Positions 8,580 to 19,385 are shown, counted from the stretch's first letter. The stretch: DNA of 64,000 nucleotides from Mangrovibacter yixingensis (GCF_020523985.1 NZ_JAIVKM010000001.1:806001-870000); one strand, 5' to 3'. Notes: generated by a model from the sequence alone, not told the origin. A program made the numbers and translations.

Positions 8580-9668
8580 ATGACTCAGGTCTATAACTTT
8601 AGTTCTGGCCCGGCAATGTTGCCGGTAGATGTACTTCGTCATGCACAACAAGAATTGTGCGACTGGCAAGGGCTCGGCACGTCAGTAATGGAAGTCAGCC
8701 ATCGTGGTAAACCATTTATTCAGGTGGCTGAAGAAGCAGAGAAGGATTTTCGCGACTTGTTGCAAATTCCCTCCAACTATAAGATTCTCTTCTGTCATGG
8801 CGGTGGGCGCGGTCAGTTTGCCGGTGTGCCACTGAACATTCTGGGTGATAAATCCACTGCGGATTATGTCGATGGTGGTTACTGGGCAAGCAGCGCAGTA
8901 AAAGAAGCCAAAAAATACCTCACACCCAACGTAATTGATGCGAAAGTGACTGTTGACGGTAAACGTGCGATTACTCCAATGCGTGACTGGCAACTGTCTG
9001 ACAATGCAGCTTATCTGCACTATTGTCCGAATGAAACTATCGATGGTATTGCCATTGATGAAACGCCGGATTTTGGTTCTGATGTTGTTGTTGCTGCTGA
9101 TTTCTCCTCAACCATTTTGTCTCGCCCTATTGATGTCAGCCGTTATGGTGTTATCTATGCTGGTGCACAGAAAAATATCGGTCCTGCTGGCCTGACTCTG
9201 GTGGTGGTGCGTGAAGACCTGTTGGGTAAAGCCAGCAAGGCTTGTCCGTCAATCCTGGACTATTCAGTGTTGAACGATAATGGTTCAATGTTTAACACTC
9301 CGCCAACTTTCGCATGGTACCTTGCTGGCCTGGTGTTTAAATGGTTGAAGGAGCAGGGTGGCGTTGCTGCAATGGATAAAGTGAACCAGCAAAAAGCTGA
9401 CTTACTTTATAGTGTGATTGATAACAGCGATTTCTACCGCAACGATGTCGCTTCTTCAAACCGCTCTCGTATGAATATTCCGTTCCAATTAGCGGATAGC
9501 AAACTGGATGCGTTGTTTCTTGAAGAATCCTTTGCTGCAGGTTTGCATGCCCTGAAAGGCCACCGTGTAGTTGGCGGGATGCGTGCCTCTATTTACAATG
9601 CAATGCCGCTGGCTGGTGTACAGGCACTGACAGATTTTATGGCGGATTTTGAACGTCGCCACGGTTAA
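8580..9668 (+). CDS. serC: Phosphoserine aminotransferase
   Basis: A PLP enzyme that converts 3-phosphohydroxypyruvate to phosphoserine, and also acts in the pyridoxal phosphate pathway on 3-hydroxy-4-phosphohydroxy-2-ketobutyrate. It has 362 residues, equal to E. coli. The Schiff-base lysine is in [12 protein letters not shown] (K198), and HGGGRGQF forms the phosphate-binding loop. The Shine-Dalgarno GAGGGGAA sits directly before the ATG. It is followed after 82 bp by aroA, the classic serC-aroA operon linking serine and aromatic synthesis, with a hairpin in the gap. Confidence 0.98.
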   Translation: MTQVYNFSSGPAMLPVDVLRHAQQELCDWQGLGTSVMEVSHRGKPFIQVAEEAEKDFRDLLQIPSNYKILFCHGGGRGQFAGVPLNILGDKSTADYVDGGYWASSAVKEAKKYLTPNVIDAKVTVDGKRAITPMRDWQLSDNAAYLHYCPNETIDGIAIDETPDFGSDVVVAADFSSTILSRPIDVSRYGVIYAGAQKNIGPAGLTLVVVREDLLGKASKACPSILDYSVLNDNGSMFNTPPTFAWYLAGLVFKWLKEQGGVAAMDKVNQQKADLLYSVIDNSDFYRNDVASSNRSRMNIPFQLADSKLDALFLEESFAAGLHALKGHRVVGGMRASIYNAMPLAGVQALTDFMADFERRHG

Positions 9669-9688
9669 TCGTCGTGTTTAATTCCTTG

Positions 9689-9712
9689 CCCCGTACCGCC
9701 TGGTGCGGGGTT
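9689..9712 (+). terminator. serC-aroA intercistronic hairpin
   Basis: A 9-bp stem with one G-T pair (9689-9697 with 9702-9710, loop GCCT) followed by TTT and, further on, T7. It resembles the partial terminator known between these genes in enterobacteria and would reduce aroA relative to serC. Confidence 0.65.
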
Positions 9713-9750
9713 TCTGCTTATTATGTTTTTTTGTTGAGAGCTTTACCTCC

Positions 9751-11037
9751 ATGCTGGAATCCCTGACGTTACAACCCATCGCCCGGGTAGATGGAACCAT
9801 CAACCTGCCAGGTTCAAAAAGTGTTTCTAACCGCGCACTGCTACTGGCTGCGTTGGCTCAAGGCACCACGGCGCTGGCAAATCTACTGGACAGCGATGAT
9901 GTACGCCATATGCTTAATGCGCTCAGTGCGCTGGGTGTGAAATATACGTTATCTGCTGACCGTACCCATTGTGAAGTGACTGGACTAGGCGGCCCGCTGA
10001 AATCGACCAATGCCCTTGAGCTATTTCTCGGAAATGCCGGTACGGCAATGCGCCCATTAGCTGCAGCCTTATGTCTTGGCAGCAATGATATTGTGCTGAC
10101 AGGCGAACCCCGCATGAAAGAGCGCCCGATTGGGCACCTGGTGGATGCCCTGCGTCAGGGGGGAGCCAGAATTTCGTACCTTGAGCAGGAAAATTACCCG
10201 CCATTGCACATTCAGGGTGGTTTTTCTGGTGGCCAGGTGGAAGTAGACGGTAGCGTTTCCAGCCAGTTTCTTACCGCTTTGTTGATGACTGCCCCGCTGG
10301 CCGCTCAGGACACTGTCATCACAATCAAAGGTGACCTGGTTTCTAAGCCCTATATTGATATTACACTGAATCTGATGCATACCTTTGGCGTGACGGTCGA
10401 AAATCAGCAATATCAAAAGTTTATCATCCGCGGTGGGCAAACTTACCAGTCTCCGGGTAAATATCTGGTCGAAGGGGATGCCTCTTCGGCATCTTATTTC
10501 CTTGCTGCTGCTGCCATTAAAGGTGGAACCGTCAAAGTTACCGGGATTGGCCGCAACAGTGTTCAGGGGGATATCCGGTTTGCCGATGTGCTGGAAAAAA
10601 TGGGTGCTGAAATAACCTGGGGTGATGATTTTATTGCCTGTACACGTCGTGAGTTGCATGCCATTGATATGGATATGAACCATATTCCAGATGCCGCGAT
10701 GACTATTGCGACCGCCGCTTTATTTGCACAGGGCACCACTACGCTGCGCAATATTTACAACTGGCGTGTGAAAGAAACGGATCGCCTTACCGCTATGGCG
10801 ACAGAACTACGCAAAGTGGGCGCTGAAGTGGAAGAAGGGCATGATTTTATTTCAATCACTCCCCCAGCCCAACTGACCTTTGCGGAAATTGGGACATATA
10901 ATGATCATCGTATGGCTATGTGTTTCTCACTGGTTGCACTATCTGATACGCCTGTGACGATCCTTGATCCCAAATGTACGGCAAAAACCTTTCCTGATTA
11001 CTTCGAACGCCTTGCAAGCATCAGTGAATTAGCCTGA
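9751..11037 (+). CDS. aroA: 5-enolpyruvylshikimate-3-phosphate synthase
   Basis: Transfers enolpyruvate from PEP to shikimate 3-phosphate, the sixth shikimate-pathway step and the target of glyphosate. It has 428 residues, one more than E. coli because of an extra Leu at position 2. Substrate motifs are [12 protein letters not shown] (K23), [13 protein letters not shown] and TYNDHRMAM. The unaltered GNAGTAMRP loop marks a class I, glyphosate-sensitive enzyme. The frame opens at a GTG at 9703, inside the intercistronic hairpin, but similarity starts at the ATG at 9751. The Shine-Dalgarno is weak. ycaL, the usual next gene, is missing. Confidence 0.98.
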   Translation: MLESLTLQPIARVDGTINLPGSKSVSNRALLLAALAQGTTALANLLDSDDVRHMLNALSALGVKYTLSADRTHCEVTGLGGPLKSTNALELFLGNAGTAMRPLAAALCLGSNDIVLTGEPRMKERPIGHLVDALRQGGARISYLEQENYPPLHIQGGFSGGQVEVDGSVSSQFLTALLMTAPLAAQDTVITIKGDLVSKPYIDITLNLMHTFGVTVENQQYQKFIIRGGQTYQSPGKYLVEGDASSASYFLAAAAIKGGTVKVTGIGRNSVQGDIRFADVLEKMGAEITWGDDFIACTRRELHAIDMDMNHIPDAAMTIATAALFAQGTTTLRNIYNWRVKETDRLTAMATELRKVGAEVEEGHDFISITPPAQLTFAEIGTYNDHRMAMCFSLVALSDTPVTILDPKCTAKTFPDYFERLASISELA

Positions 11038-11043
11038 TTAATG

Positions 11044-11064
11044 CGTGCCGCTCTGGGCGGCACG
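11044..11064 (+). terminator. Hairpin behind aroA
   Basis: A perfect 8-bp stem, CGTGCCGC (11044-11051) with GCGGCACG (11057-11064). There is no real U-run behind it, so termination may be weak or factor-assisted. Confidence 0.5.
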
Positions 11065-11134
11065 TGCTTACACAGCGTCTGGCTCATTCTCAAAAACGTG
11101 ATATTTTCTTCTGAGGGTAACAGTCTGCGGCGAT

Positions 11135-11153
11135 GCGGCGTATAATGCGCCGC
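11135..11153 (+). promoter_or_regulatory. Candidate cmk promoter -10 inside an inverted repeat
   Basis: A perfect TATAAT at 11141-11146 is flanked by GCGGCG (11135-11140) and CGCCGC (11148-11153). No good -35 hexamer lies 17 bp upstream. It sits 50 bp before the cmk start. Confidence 0.45.
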
Positions 11154-11195
11154 GTTTATGCTAACGGCCTGTCACTCGTTACGAAGGAGAATACT

Positions 11196-11879
11196 ATGAC
11201 GCCACACGTTCCCGTAATTACCATTGATGGCCCAAGTGGCGCAGGTAAAGGAACTCTGTGTAAAGCGATGGCTGAAGCATTGCAATGGCATTTACTGGAT
11301 TCAGGCGCGATTTACCGTGTCCTCGCATTGGCCGCATTACATCACCACGTTGATACTTCCAGTGAAGAAGCATTGGTCCCTCTGGCTGCACACCTGGATG
11401 TTCGCTTTCTCTCAGTGAATGGTAACCTCGAAGTGGTGTTGGAAGGCGAAGATGTCAGCGGTGAGATTCGTACTCAGGAGGTGGCCAGTGCAGCCTCTCA
11501 GGTTGCTGCGTTTCCTCGTGTACGTGAAGCTTTATTGCGCCGCCAGCGTGCGTTTCGCGAAGCACCTGGCCTGATTGCCGATGGCAGGGATATGGGAACA
11601 GTGGTATTTCCTGACGCACCTGTTAAAATTTTCCTTGATGCTTCGTCAGAAGAACGAGCGTTGCGCCGTATGCGGCAGTTGCAGGATAAAGGGTTTAGTG
11701 TTAACTTTGAACGCCTTTTGGCCGAGATAAAAGAGCGCGATGACCGTGATCGCAACCGGCCAGTTGCACCTTTGGTGCCTGCTCAGGATGCATTGCTACT
11801 GGATTCAACCCAGATGAGCATCGAGCAAGTAATTGAAAAGGCACTAGAATATGCGCGTGAAAAACTAGGGGATGTGTAA
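11196..11879 (+). CDS. cmk: Cytidylate kinase
   Basis: Phosphorylates CMP and dCMP with ATP, recycling pyrimidine nucleotides from RNA and lipid turnover. The 227 residues equal E. coli Cmk. The P-loop is GPSGAGKGT at residues 12-20, the NMP-binding region follows with DSGAIYR, and an [12 protein letters not shown] segment is typical of the family. The ORF is open upstream to 11133, but the ATG at 11196 has a clear GAAGGAGA Shine-Dalgarno and is where similarity begins. It precedes rpsA by 130 bp, as in E. coli, where some rpsA transcripts start at or within cmk. Confidence 0.97.
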   Translation: MTPHVPVITIDGPSGAGKGTLCKAMAEALQWHLLDSGAIYRVLALAALHHHVDTSSEEALVPLAAHLDVRFLSVNGNLEVVLEGEDVSGEIRTQEVASAASQVAAFPRVREALLRRQRAFREAPGLIADGRDMGTVVFPDAPVKIFLDASSEERALRRMRQLQDKGFSVNFERLLAEIKERDDRDRNRPVAPLVPAQDALLLDSTQMSIEQVIEKALEYAREKLGDV

Positions 11880-12009
11880 ACATTCTTTTTTTGCGCAAGC
11901 ATCAGAATTGTAGTACCTGCGGCAATGGAATGTTCGCGGGCATGTTAAACAACCCCATCCGGCACGGAGCCAGGTGGACGTTAAATAGAAGATCCTGAAG
12001 ATTATCAAC
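11880..12009 (+). promoter_or_regulatory. rpsA leader / S1 translation-initiation region
   Basis: The 130-bp leader ends in GAAGATTATCAACATG and, as in E. coli rpsA, has no canonical Shine-Dalgarno. In E. coli this leader folds into hairpins that recruit ribosomes efficiently and are the target of S1 autoregulation. Pairable GC-rich segments are present here (around 11915-11975), but I have not folded them. Confidence 0.55.
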
Positions 12010-13680
12010 ATGACTGAATCTTTTGCTCAACTCTTTGAAGAGTCCCTGAAAGAAATCGAAACCCGCCCGGGTTCCATCGTTCGTGGCGTTGTTGTTGCTA
12101 TCGACAAAGACGTAGTACTGGTTGACGCTGGTCTGAAATCTGAGTCTGCCATTCCGGCTGAGCAGTTCAAAAACGCCCAGGGCGAACTTGAAATCCAGGT
12201 TGGTGACGAAGTCGACGTTGCTCTGGATGCAGTAGAAGACGGCTTCGGCGAAACCCAACTGTCTCGTGAAAAAGCAAAACGTCACGAAGCATGGCTGATG
12301 CTGGAAAAAGCATACGAAGAAGCTGCCACTGTTACTGGTGTTATCAATGGCAAAGTCAAGGGCGGCTTCACTGTTGAGCTGAACGGTATTCGTGCGTTCC
12401 TGCCAGGTTCACTGGTTGACGTGCGTCCAGTTCGCGACACGCTGCACCTCGAAGGCAAAGAGCTTGAATTCAAAGTGATCAAGCTGGATCAGAAACGCAA
12501 CAACGTTGTTGTTTCTCGTCGTGCCGTTATCGAATCTGAAAACAGCGCTGAACGTGATCAACTGCTGGAAAACCTGCAGGAAGGCATGGAAGTTAAAGGT
12601 ATCGTTAAGAACCTCACTGACTACGGTGCATTCGTTGATCTGGGCGGTGTAGATGGTCTGCTGCACATCACTGATATGGCATGGAAACGCGTTAAGCATC
12701 CGAGCGAAATCGTGAATGTAGGCGATGAAATCACTGTTAAAGTTCTGAAATTCGACCGTGAACGTACCCGTGTATCTCTGGGTCTGAAACAACTGGGCGA
12801 AGACCCGTGGGTTGCTATCGCTAAACGTTATCCGGAAGGTACTAAACTGACCGGTCGTGTAACCAACCTGACTGATTACGGCTGCTTCGTAGAAATCGAA
12901 GAAGGCGTTGAAGGCCTGGTACACGTTTCTGAAATGGACTGGACTAACAAAAACATCCATCCATCTAAAGTTGTTAACGTTGGTGATGTTGTTGAAGTTA
13001 TGGTTCTGGATATCGATGAAGAACGTCGTCGTATCTCCCTGGGCCTGAAACAGTGCAAAGCTAACCCGTGGCAGCAGTTCGCAGAAACCCACAACAAAGG
13101 CGATCGCGTTGAAGGTAAAATCAAGTCTATCACTGACTTTGGTATCTTCATCGGCCTGGACGGTGGCATCGACGGTCTGGTTCACCTGTCTGACATCTCC
13201 TGGAACGTTGCAGGCGAAGAAGCGGTACGTGAGTACAAAAAAGGTGACGAAATCGCCGCTGTTGTTCTGCAGGTTGACGCAGAACGTGAACGTATCTCCC
13301 TGGGTGTGAAACAACTGGCTGAAGATCCGTTCAACAACTACGTTGCTGTGAACAAGAAAGGCGCTATCGTGACTGGTAAAGTCACTGCAGTTGACGCAAA
13401 AGGTGCTACAGTTGAATTAGCTGATGGCGTAGAAGGCTATCTGCGTGCTTCTGAAGCTTCCCGTGACCGCGTTGAAGATGCTACTCTGGTTCTGAACGTT
13501 GGTGATGACGTTGAAGCGAAGTTCACTGGTGTTGACCGCAAAAACCGCGTAGTAAGCCTGTCTGTTCGTGCGAAAGACGAAGCTGACGAGAAAGATGCAA
13601 TTGCTTCTGTTAACAAACAAGAAGACGGCAACTTCTCTAACGCAATGGCTGAAGCGTTCAAAGCAGCTAAAGGCGAGTAA
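12010..13680 (+). CDS. rpsA: 30S ribosomal protein S1
   Basis: The large S1 protein that binds and unwinds mRNA on the 30S subunit and controls its own translation. The 556 residues compare with 557 in E. coli. Six S1/OB repeats are visible: two degenerate N-terminal ones used for ribosome docking, then four RNA-binding ones with recurring motifs ([59 protein letters not shown], then a more divergent copy). Strong codon bias produces long antisense frames. Its leader has no Shine-Dalgarno, and a strong terminator follows. Confidence 0.99.
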   Translation: MTESFAQLFEESLKEIETRPGSIVRGVVVAIDKDVVLVDAGLKSESAIPAEQFKNAQGELEIQVGDEVDVALDAVEDGFGETQLSREKAKRHEAWLMLEKAYEEAATVTGVINGKVKGGFTVELNGIRAFLPGSLVDVRPVRDTLHLEGKELEFKVIKLDQKRNNVVVSRRAVIESENSAERDQLLENLQEGMEVKGIVKNLTDYGAFVDLGGVDGLLHITDMAWKRVKHPSEIVNVGDEITVKVLKFDRERTRVSLGLKQLGEDPWVAIAKRYPEGTKLTGRVTNLTDYGCFVEIEEGVEGLVHVSEMDWTNKNIHPSKVVNVGDVVEVMVLDIDEERRRISLGLKQCKANPWQQFAETHNKGDRVEGKIKSITDFGIFIGLDGGIDGLVHLSDISWNVAGEEAVREYKKGDEIAAVVLQVDAERERISLGVKQLAEDPFNNYVAVNKKGAIVTGKVTAVDAKGATVELADGVEGYLRASEASRDRVEDATLVLNVGDDVEAKFTGVDRKNRVVSLSVRAKDEADEKDAIASVNKQEDGNFSNAMAEAFKAAKGE

Positions 13681-13699
13681 TCGACCTTTCTGCTTAATC

Positions 13700-13722
13700 A
13701 GGGCGGCTTCGGCCGCCCTTGT
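13700..13722 (+). terminator. Intrinsic terminator of rpsA
   Basis: AGGGCGGC-TTCG-GCCGCCCT (13700-13719): an 8-bp stem capped by a stable UUCG tetraloop, followed by TTGTT. Confidence 0.85.
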
Positions 13723-13767
13723 TCAATGTAGCTGTAAACATTTTTCCTGATGGAAACCGGAGGAAAC

Positions 13768-14052
13768 ATGACCAAGTCAGAATTGATAGAAAGACTTGCC
13801 GGCCAGCAATCTCATATTCCAGCCAAGGCTGTAGAAGATGCGGTTAAAGAAATGCTGGAACATATGGCTTCTACCCTCGCGCAGGGGGAGCGTATTGAAA
13901 TCCGGGGGTTTGGCAGCTTCTCATTGCATTACCGCGCACCACGCACCGGGCGTAATCCTAAAACTGGCGATAAAGTGGATTTGGAAGGAAAATATGTTCC
14001 CCACTTCAAACCAGGCAAAGAGCTACGCGACCGCGCCAATATTTATGGCTGA
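13768..14052 (+). CDS. ihfB: Integration host factor subunit beta
   Basis: The beta half of IHF, the heterodimeric nucleoid protein that bends DNA sharply. All 94 residues are close to E. coli IhfB. The DNA-contacting beta-arm appears as [15 protein letters not shown] with the intercalating proline, preceded by [11 protein letters not shown]. The ATG at 13768 is chosen over an in-frame ATG at 13750 because of the CGGAGGAAAC Shine-Dalgarno and family length. It lies 88 bp behind rpsA, separated by its terminator, so it probably has its own promoter as in E. coli. Confidence 0.98.
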   Translation: MTKSELIERLAGQQSHIPAKAVEDAVKEMLEHMASTLAQGERIEIRGFGSFSLHYRAPRTGRNPKTGDKVDLEGKYVPHFKPGKELRDRANIYG

Positions 14053-14080
14053 TTTGCCTCTTTGGCTTAATTAGTTTGCA

Positions 14081-14106
14081 CAAACGGCACCTCAAGGTGC
14101 CGTTTG
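14081..14106 (+). terminator. Intrinsic terminator of ihfB
   Basis: An 11-bp perfect stem, CAAACGGCACC (14081-14091) with GGTGCCGTTTG (14096-14106) and loop TCAA. The T-run is short. Confidence 0.75.
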
Positions 14107-14116
14107 CTTGTGCACA

Positions 14117-14140
14117 GAAAACCCCCAGCCAGGCTGGGGG
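14117..14140. terminator. Second GC-rich hairpin behind ihfB
   Basis: CCCCCAGC (14122-14129) pairs with GCTGGGGG (14133-14140). On the minus strand it is followed by TTTT, on the plus strand by no U-run. It may act as a back-up terminator or block antisense transcription. Confidence 0.5.
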
Positions 14141-14329
14141 GCAGTTTACCTGCTACCTGCCTTTTCCCTTCTCCCTGATTGATCTGGCCCAATTTCTCCT
14201 GTGGGCATCGCACAAAATATCCAGTGTTGCTGCAACCTCGCTTTATTCAGGAAGGCTGTACTCATAAATGGCAACTGGCTATGGGTTTTTCTTTCTGTAT
14301 TGGCAAACTGGCAGCACAAGGAGAACATT

Positions 14330-16585
14330 GTGCTGCAATTACCCAAACTCAGTCTCTGGATTTTGGCAGGGATAAGCCCATTACTTTGGTTGCCAACCAT
14401 TCCTCCATTCTGGCTTATTCTTGCGTGTACCTGCGCTGGAGTATGGGGGTTTTTGGGAAAACATTCTCTGATATGGCGTTATTGTGCCTGCTGCGCACTT
14501 GCGTTGAGCTGGGCGCTATTTCACGCGCAAACGGCCTTAACAACGATGGCCGAAATGAGTGGTAAACGGGAGACTTTCCTGGTCAGAATTATCAGCACTC
14601 AGGGAGAACGGCATCAGGGTAAAGTTGTGCAATGGGGGAGTGAAAAAATACTGTTTGCTCCTGGTGTAACACTGTATGGGGTTCTACCTGAATCTCAGCC
14701 TTGCCCCGGGCAGATTTGGCAGGTTAGTGGCACGCTGAGGCCAGTGCATGGGCAATATAATGCTGGAGGTTATTCACGGCAGCGTTCGGCACTGGCGAAT
14801 GGCTTCGTGTTATCAGGACGCATGGCGGGTGTTCAGGTTATCAAGCCCACTTGTTCACTACGTAGTGCTCTGATTCACAGGGTAGAACAACAAACGGCAC
14901 ATTTCGTTTGGAAGCCAGTCATTCATGCACTGGCTTTTGGCGAGCGAGCTTCTGTTTCAGCAAATGTCAGGCAAATATTGCGAGAGACCGGAACTGCTCA
15001 CCTGATGGCTATTTCCGGGTTGCACATAGCTCAGGCTGGTGGGGCGGGTTGGTTATTGGCGCGGTTGATTCAGTTTTTCCTGCCGGCTCACTGGATTCGA
15101 CCATCGTTTCCCATTATTACCAGTATAATTTGTGCAGCAGGGTATACCTGGTTGAGTGGCGGAAACCCACCAGCGGTACGCAGCCTGATAGCGCTTAGTA
15201 CGTGGGGGATCATTCGCTTATATCAGCGGCAGTGGGGGGCATGGGATGTTCTGGTTGTATGCCTGGCCTGTGTTTTATTATTCGACCCACTAACGTTACT
15301 TTCCGACAGTTTTTGGTTATCAGCCTTTGCTGTCAGCGCCTTAATTTTCTGGTGTCAGTGGCAACCGTTAAACGGAGCAAAAAAGAGTAGAAGAGTGCGT
15401 TTCGTTGTGGCTATGTTCCACCTGCAATGTGGTGCGAGCCTGCTGCTACTACCACTACAAGTTCCCTTATTCCAGGGGATATCTTTCACCTCACTGCCTG
15501 CTAATCTTGTTGCTGTACCTATAGTAACCTTTCTTATCGTTCCCTTAATATTTTTGGGCCTGCTGGCAAATATTTTTATGGCGCCCGATTTAATATGGCA
15601 GTGGGTGGATGTCCTACTGGGCGTGCTGTTTGGGGTACTGGCTATGCTGCCTGATGGGTGGTTACCCGTGGACTGGCGGATGAGCGCTGTTGCTTTTGTG
15701 CCCTGGTGCATGGTGATCATACTGCGGTTGCGGTGGTGGCGCTATTCGCCATTTACGTGTGCTGCTGTGCTTGTCGTTATTTGCACTCCCTGGTGGGGGC
15801 ATAAGAATCAAAATAGCTGGCAAGTCCATATGCTGGATGTCGGCCATGGGTTGGCAATGGTTATTGAGCGTAATGGCTATGCTTTTCTGTATGACACAGG
15901 CAACCGGTGGGAAGGTGGTGATACCGGGCAGCAGATTATTTTACCCTGGCTTGACTGGCATAACCTTGTACCTCAAGGGGTGATTATCAGCCATGAGCAT
16001 ACTGACCATAATGGGGGGCTGGCTGCAATTCAGGCAAAGTGGCCGGGGATAACTCAGTGGCGTAATGGCCTGCATCCTGGGGCTTATCATTGCTATCAGG
16101 GCAGAAGCTGGTACTGGCAGGGACTGTCATTTGATGTTGTTTGGCCCCCACAGCAATATCAGGGTAGCGAGAATAACCGCTCGTGCGTTGTGAGTGTGAG
16201 TGATGGTATTCATCGAGTGTTGTTAACTGGTGACCTTGAGTTACCTGCTGAGTTATTGTTGACTAAAAACCCGAATTCCATGAAAGCCGATATCGTCCAG
16301 GTGCCACATCATGGTAGTAAAAGCTCTTCCGGAGTACGCCTTGTCAAGCGTGCAGAAGGCTCAGTAGCGTTGGCTTCAGTAGCGCGTTATAACCCATGGA
16401 ATATGCCATCGCCAGCAGTTGTCGAACGCTACCAACAGAATGGCTACCAGTGGTATGACACCGCTTTGCATGGGCAGGTGAGTGTCAGTTTTTCGTTTTC
16501 AGGTTGGCGAATTTCTGCACAGAGGGCCCGCTTTTTCACCCCATGGTATCATCGCTGGTTTGGCGTGAGGCCAGATAACAGGTAG
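14330..16585 (+). CDS. ycaI: YcaI, ComEC/Rec2-family DNA-uptake channel
   Basis: A polytopic inner-membrane protein homologous to the competence channel ComEC/Rec2, proposed to pass single-stranded DNA into the cell. The order is an N-terminal soluble/OB part between membrane segments, the competence domain with HLMAISGLH near residues 224-232, then a C-terminal metallo-beta-lactamase-like domain with HEHTDH at about 555-560 and a later GDLE and PHHGS. The frame opens earlier, but a GTG at 14330 with AAGGAGAA nine bases before it gives 751 residues against 754 in E. coli. Its partner regulator, tfoX/sxy, lies in the same window at 59.5 kb. Confidence 0.93.
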   Translation: MLQLPKLSLWILAGISPLLWLPTIPPFWLILACTCAGVWGFLGKHSLIWRYCACCALALSWALFHAQTALTTMAEMSGKRETFLVRIISTQGERHQGKVVQWGSEKILFAPGVTLYGVLPESQPCPGQIWQVSGTLRPVHGQYNAGGYSRQRSALANGFVLSGRMAGVQVIKPTCSLRSALIHRVEQQTAHFVWKPVIHALAFGERASVSANVRQILRETGTAHLMAISGLHIAQAGGAGWLLARLIQFFLPAHWIRPSFPIITSIICAAGYTWLSGGNPPAVRSLIALSTWGIIRLYQRQWGAWDVLVVCLACVLLFDPLTLLSDSFWLSAFAVSALIFWCQWQPLNGAKKSRRVRFVVAMFHLQCGASLLLLPLQVPLFQGISFTSLPANLVAVPIVTFLIVPLIFLGLLANIFMAPDLIWQWVDVLLGVLFGVLAMLPDGWLPVDWRMSAVAFVPWCMVIILRLRWWRYSPFTCAAVLVVICTPWWGHKNQNSWQVHMLDVGHGLAMVIERNGYAFLYDTGNRWEGGDTGQQIILPWLDWHNLVPQGVIISHEHTDHNGGLAAIQAKWPGITQWRNGLHPGAYHCYQGRSWYWQGLSFDVVWPPQQYQGSENNRSCVVSVSDGIHRVLLTGDLELPAELLLTKNPNSMKADIVQVPHHGSKSSSGVRLVKRAEGSVALASVARYNPWNMPSPAVVERYQQNGYQWYDTALHGQVSVSFSFSGWRISAQRARFFTPWYHRWFGVRPDNR

Positions 16586-16623
16586 AATATGCGGCTATTT
16601 CAACAAGTGCTGGTTAATATTGA

Positions 16624-18372
16624 ATGCATATCGATAAAGATCTCTCCACCTTACAGACCTTCCGGCGGCTTTGGCCGATAATTGCTCCGTTCAAATTAGG
16701 TCTGATTGTGGCGGGTGTAGCGTTGGTGGCCAACGCAGCCAGCGATACTTTCATGTTATCGCTACTGAAACCCCTGTTGGATGATGGTTTTGGTAAGACC
16801 GACCGTTCCGTGTTGATGTGGATGCCGTTGGTAGTTATTGGCTTAATGCTGCTACGTGGTATCAGTAGCTATGTTTCAAGTTATTGTATTTCTTGGGTTT
16901 CTGGTAAGGTTGTGATGAACATGCGACGCCGCCTGTTCAACCACATGATGGGGATGCCTGTTTCTTTTTTTGATAAACAATCTACGGGTACACTGTTATC
17001 GCGCATTACTTATGATTCGGAGCAGGTTGCTTCTTCTTCATCCAGCGCGCTCATTACCGTGGTTCGTGAAGGGGCCTCTATCATTGGTCTGTTTATCATG
17101 ATGTTTTACTACAGCTGGCAACTATCTGTGATCCTCATCGTGCTGGCTCCTATTGTTTCTATGGCTATTCGCATCGTCTCTAAACGCTTTCGCAGTATCA
17201 GTAAAAGTATGCAGAATACCATGGGGCAGGTGACAACCAGTGCAGAGCAGATGCTGAAAGGCCATAAAGAAGTATTAATCTTTGGTGGGCAGCAGGTTGA
17301 ACGTGAACGGTTTAACAAGGTGAGTAACCGGATGCGCCAACAAGGGATGAAAATGGTTTCTGCTTCCTCCATTTCGGACCCACTCATTCAGCTTATTGCT
17401 TCTCTTGCACTGGCTTTCGTTCTGTATGCGGCAAGTTTCCCAAGCGTTATGCAAAACCTGACTGCCGGGACCATTACCGTTGTGTTCTCTTCCATGATTG
17501 CACTGATGCGCCCATTAAAATCCCTGACAAATGTGAACTCACAGTTCCAGCGTGGGATGGCCGCCTGCCAAACACTGTTTTCTATTCTGGACAGCGAGCA
17601 GGAAAAAGATGACGGCACAAAAGTGATTGAGCGCTCAACGGGGGATATTGAGTTTCGTAATGTAACCTTTACCTACCCAGGCCGTGATGTTCCAGCTCTG
17701 CGTGATATCAGCCTGACCATTCCATCAGGTAAAACCGTTGCACTGGTAGGGCGTTCAGGCTCAGGTAAGTCCACCATAGCCAGTCTTATTACGCGTTTTT
17801 ACGATATTGATGAAGGCCAAATTATTATTGATGGTCACGATATCCGTGAATATACCCTTGCATCATTACGTGACCAGGTTGCTCTGGTCTCCCAAAATGT
17901 ACATTTATTCAATGACACCATCGCCAATAACATTGCTTACGCTCGTTCTGAACAGTACACACGTCAGGATATAGAGCAGGCAGCGAAAATGGCTTATGCA
18001 ATGGATTTCATCAGTAAGATGGATAACGGGCTTGATACGGTGATTGGCGAAAATGGCGTTTTACTCTCCGGTGGCCAGCGCCAACGTATCGCTATTGCCA
18101 GGGCGTTGTTGCGTAACAGCCCAATACTTATCCTGGATGAAGCCACCTCTGCACTGGACACTGAATCTGAGCGTGCTATTCAGTCAGCTCTTGATGAACT
18201 GCAGAAGAACCGCACCTCGCTGGTGATAGCACATCGCTTGTCTACTATTGAACAGGCAGATGAAATCATTGTGGTAGAAGACGGGCGCATTGTAGAGCGC
18301 GGTGCACACCGTGTCCTGATCGAAAAAGCGGGTGTATACGCACAACTTCATCGGATGCAGTTCGGCGAATGA
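16624..18372 (+). CDS. msbA: Lipid A export ABC transporter MsbA
   Basis: A homodimeric inner-membrane flippase that moves core-lipid A from the inner to the outer leaflet; essential in E. coli. It has 582 residues, identical in length. The N-terminal six-helix transmembrane domain covers about residues 20-320. The nucleotide-binding domain carries Walker [10 protein letters not shown] (about 376-384), the signature [16 protein letters not shown] and Walker [13 protein letters not shown]. It overlaps lpxK by ATGA, so the two are translationally coupled, and it starts 38 bp behind ycaI. Confidence 0.99.
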   Translation: MHIDKDLSTLQTFRRLWPIIAPFKLGLIVAGVALVANAASDTFMLSLLKPLLDDGFGKTDRSVLMWMPLVVIGLMLLRGISSYVSSYCISWVSGKVVMNMRRRLFNHMMGMPVSFFDKQSTGTLLSRITYDSEQVASSSSSALITVVREGASIIGLFIMMFYYSWQLSVILIVLAPIVSMAIRIVSKRFRSISKSMQNTMGQVTTSAEQMLKGHKEVLIFGGQQVERERFNKVSNRMRQQGMKMVSASSISDPLIQLIASLALAFVLYAASFPSVMQNLTAGTITVVFSSMIALMRPLKSLTNVNSQFQRGMAACQTLFSILDSEQEKDDGTKVIERSTGDIEFRNVTFTYPGRDVPALRDISLTIPSGKTVALVGRSGSGKSTIASLITRFYDIDEGQIIIDGHDIREYTLASLRDQVALVSQNVHLFNDTIANNIAYARSEQYTRQDIEQAAKMAYAMDFISKMDNGLDTVIGENGVLLSGGQRQRIAIARALLRNSPILILDEATSALDTESERAIQSALDELQKNRTSLVIAHRLSTIEQADEIIVVEDGRIVERGAHRVLIEKAGVYAQLHRMQFGE

Positions 18373-19349
18373 TTTCCCGTATCTGGTCTGGTGAATCACC
18401 ACTCTGGCGGTTGTTGTTGCCATTATCCTGGCTATATGGGCTGGTAAGCTATTGCATCCGGCTCAGTTATCGTATTGGGCTTCGCAAAGTCTGGAAAGCG
18501 CCGGTACCTGTTGTTGTGGTTGGCAACCTTACTGCCGGGGGAAATGGTAAAACTCCGGTTGCTATATGGTTAGTTGAGCAGTTACAGCAGAATGGGGTTT
18601 GTGTCGGAGTAGTTTCCCGCGGGTATGGTGGAAAATCCAGCCATTACCCTCTGCTTGTCGGTCCGGATACAGACACGGCGCAAGCGGGGGATGAACCAGT
18701 ACTGATTTACCAACGCACTGGAGCACCTGTTGCAGTGGCGCCACGGCGTAGTGAGGCAGTTAAAGCTTTAATCGCCCGACATCCGGATGTGCAGATAGTT
18801 GTGACGGATGACGGCTTGCAGCATTACGCGTTGGGCCGCGATAAAGAGATTGTGGTTGTGGATGGTGTTCGTCGTTTTGGCAATGGCTGGTGGCTACCAG
18901 CCGGTCCAATGCGTGAACGCACTGCTCGCCTGAAAACTGTAGATGCGGTTATTGTTAATGGTGGCCAGGCAAAGCAGGGGGAAATCGCCATGCATCTTGC
19001 CCCTGGGTTAGCTGTGAACCTGGTCACAGGGGAAGAAAAGCCAGTCGCTGCTCTGGATGATCTGGTAGCAATGGCCGGTATTGGTCATCCACCACGTTTT
19101 TTTACCACACTTGAACAGCAAGGTGCGAAACTGGCAAAACGAATTTCACTACCGGATCACCAGTCACTTAACAGTGCACAGGTCGAAAGTTTACTTGGTA
19201 GCCACCAGCAACTGATAATGACTGAAAAAGATGCAGTAAAATGCCGCCGTTTTGCCCATGATAATTGGTGGTATTTGCCGGTTGATGCGCAAATGCACGG
19301 AGCAGGTGCTGACAAACTTCTGCAGGAGATAATTCGGATGGCACCCTGA
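18369..19349 (+). CDS. lpxK: Tetraacyldisaccharide 4'-kinase
   Basis: Phosphorylates the 4' position of tetraacyldisaccharide 1-phosphate to give lipid IVA, an essential Raetz-pathway step at the inner membrane. It has 326 residues against 328 in E. coli. An N-terminal hydrophobic helix (about residues 14-31) anchors it. The P-loop is [11 protein letters not shown] at 52-62, and TDDGLQHY holds the catalytic aspartates. It starts inside the last codon of msbA, so synthesis and export of lipid A are coupled in one operon, as in E. coli. Confidence 0.98.
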   Translation: MISRIWSGESPLWRLLLPLSWLYGLVSYCIRLSYRIGLRKVWKAPVPVVVVGNLTAGGNGKTPVAIWLVEQLQQNGVCVGVVSRGYGGKSSHYPLLVGPDTDTAQAGDEPVLIYQRTGAPVAVAPRRSEAVKALIARHPDVQIVVTDDGLQHYALGRDKEIVVVDGVRRFGNGWWLPAGPMRERTARLKTVDAVIVNGGQAKQGEIAMHLAPGLAVNLVTGEEKPVAALDDLVAMAGIGHPPRFFTTLEQQGAKLAKRISLPDHQSLNSAQVESLLGSHQQLIMTEKDAVKCRRFAHDNWWYLPVDAQMHGAGADKLLQEIIRMAP

Positions 19350-19385
19350 ACATGTGCCGCCATCTTCTGATTAATAAGGGGCAAC

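Noticed and set aside
10069-10683. 204-codon minus-strand frame inside aroA
   Set aside because: Fully antisense to a well-supported gene and without recognisable domains.
12409-13314. 301-codon minus-strand frame across rpsA
   Set aside because: Repetitive Phe/Asn/Val-rich sequence caused by antisense reading of the S1 repeats; no ribosome site.
14201-14329. Upstream in-frame extension of ycaI
   Set aside because: The GTG at 14330 with AAGGAGAA in front gives the family length; the 43 upstream codons are not conserved.
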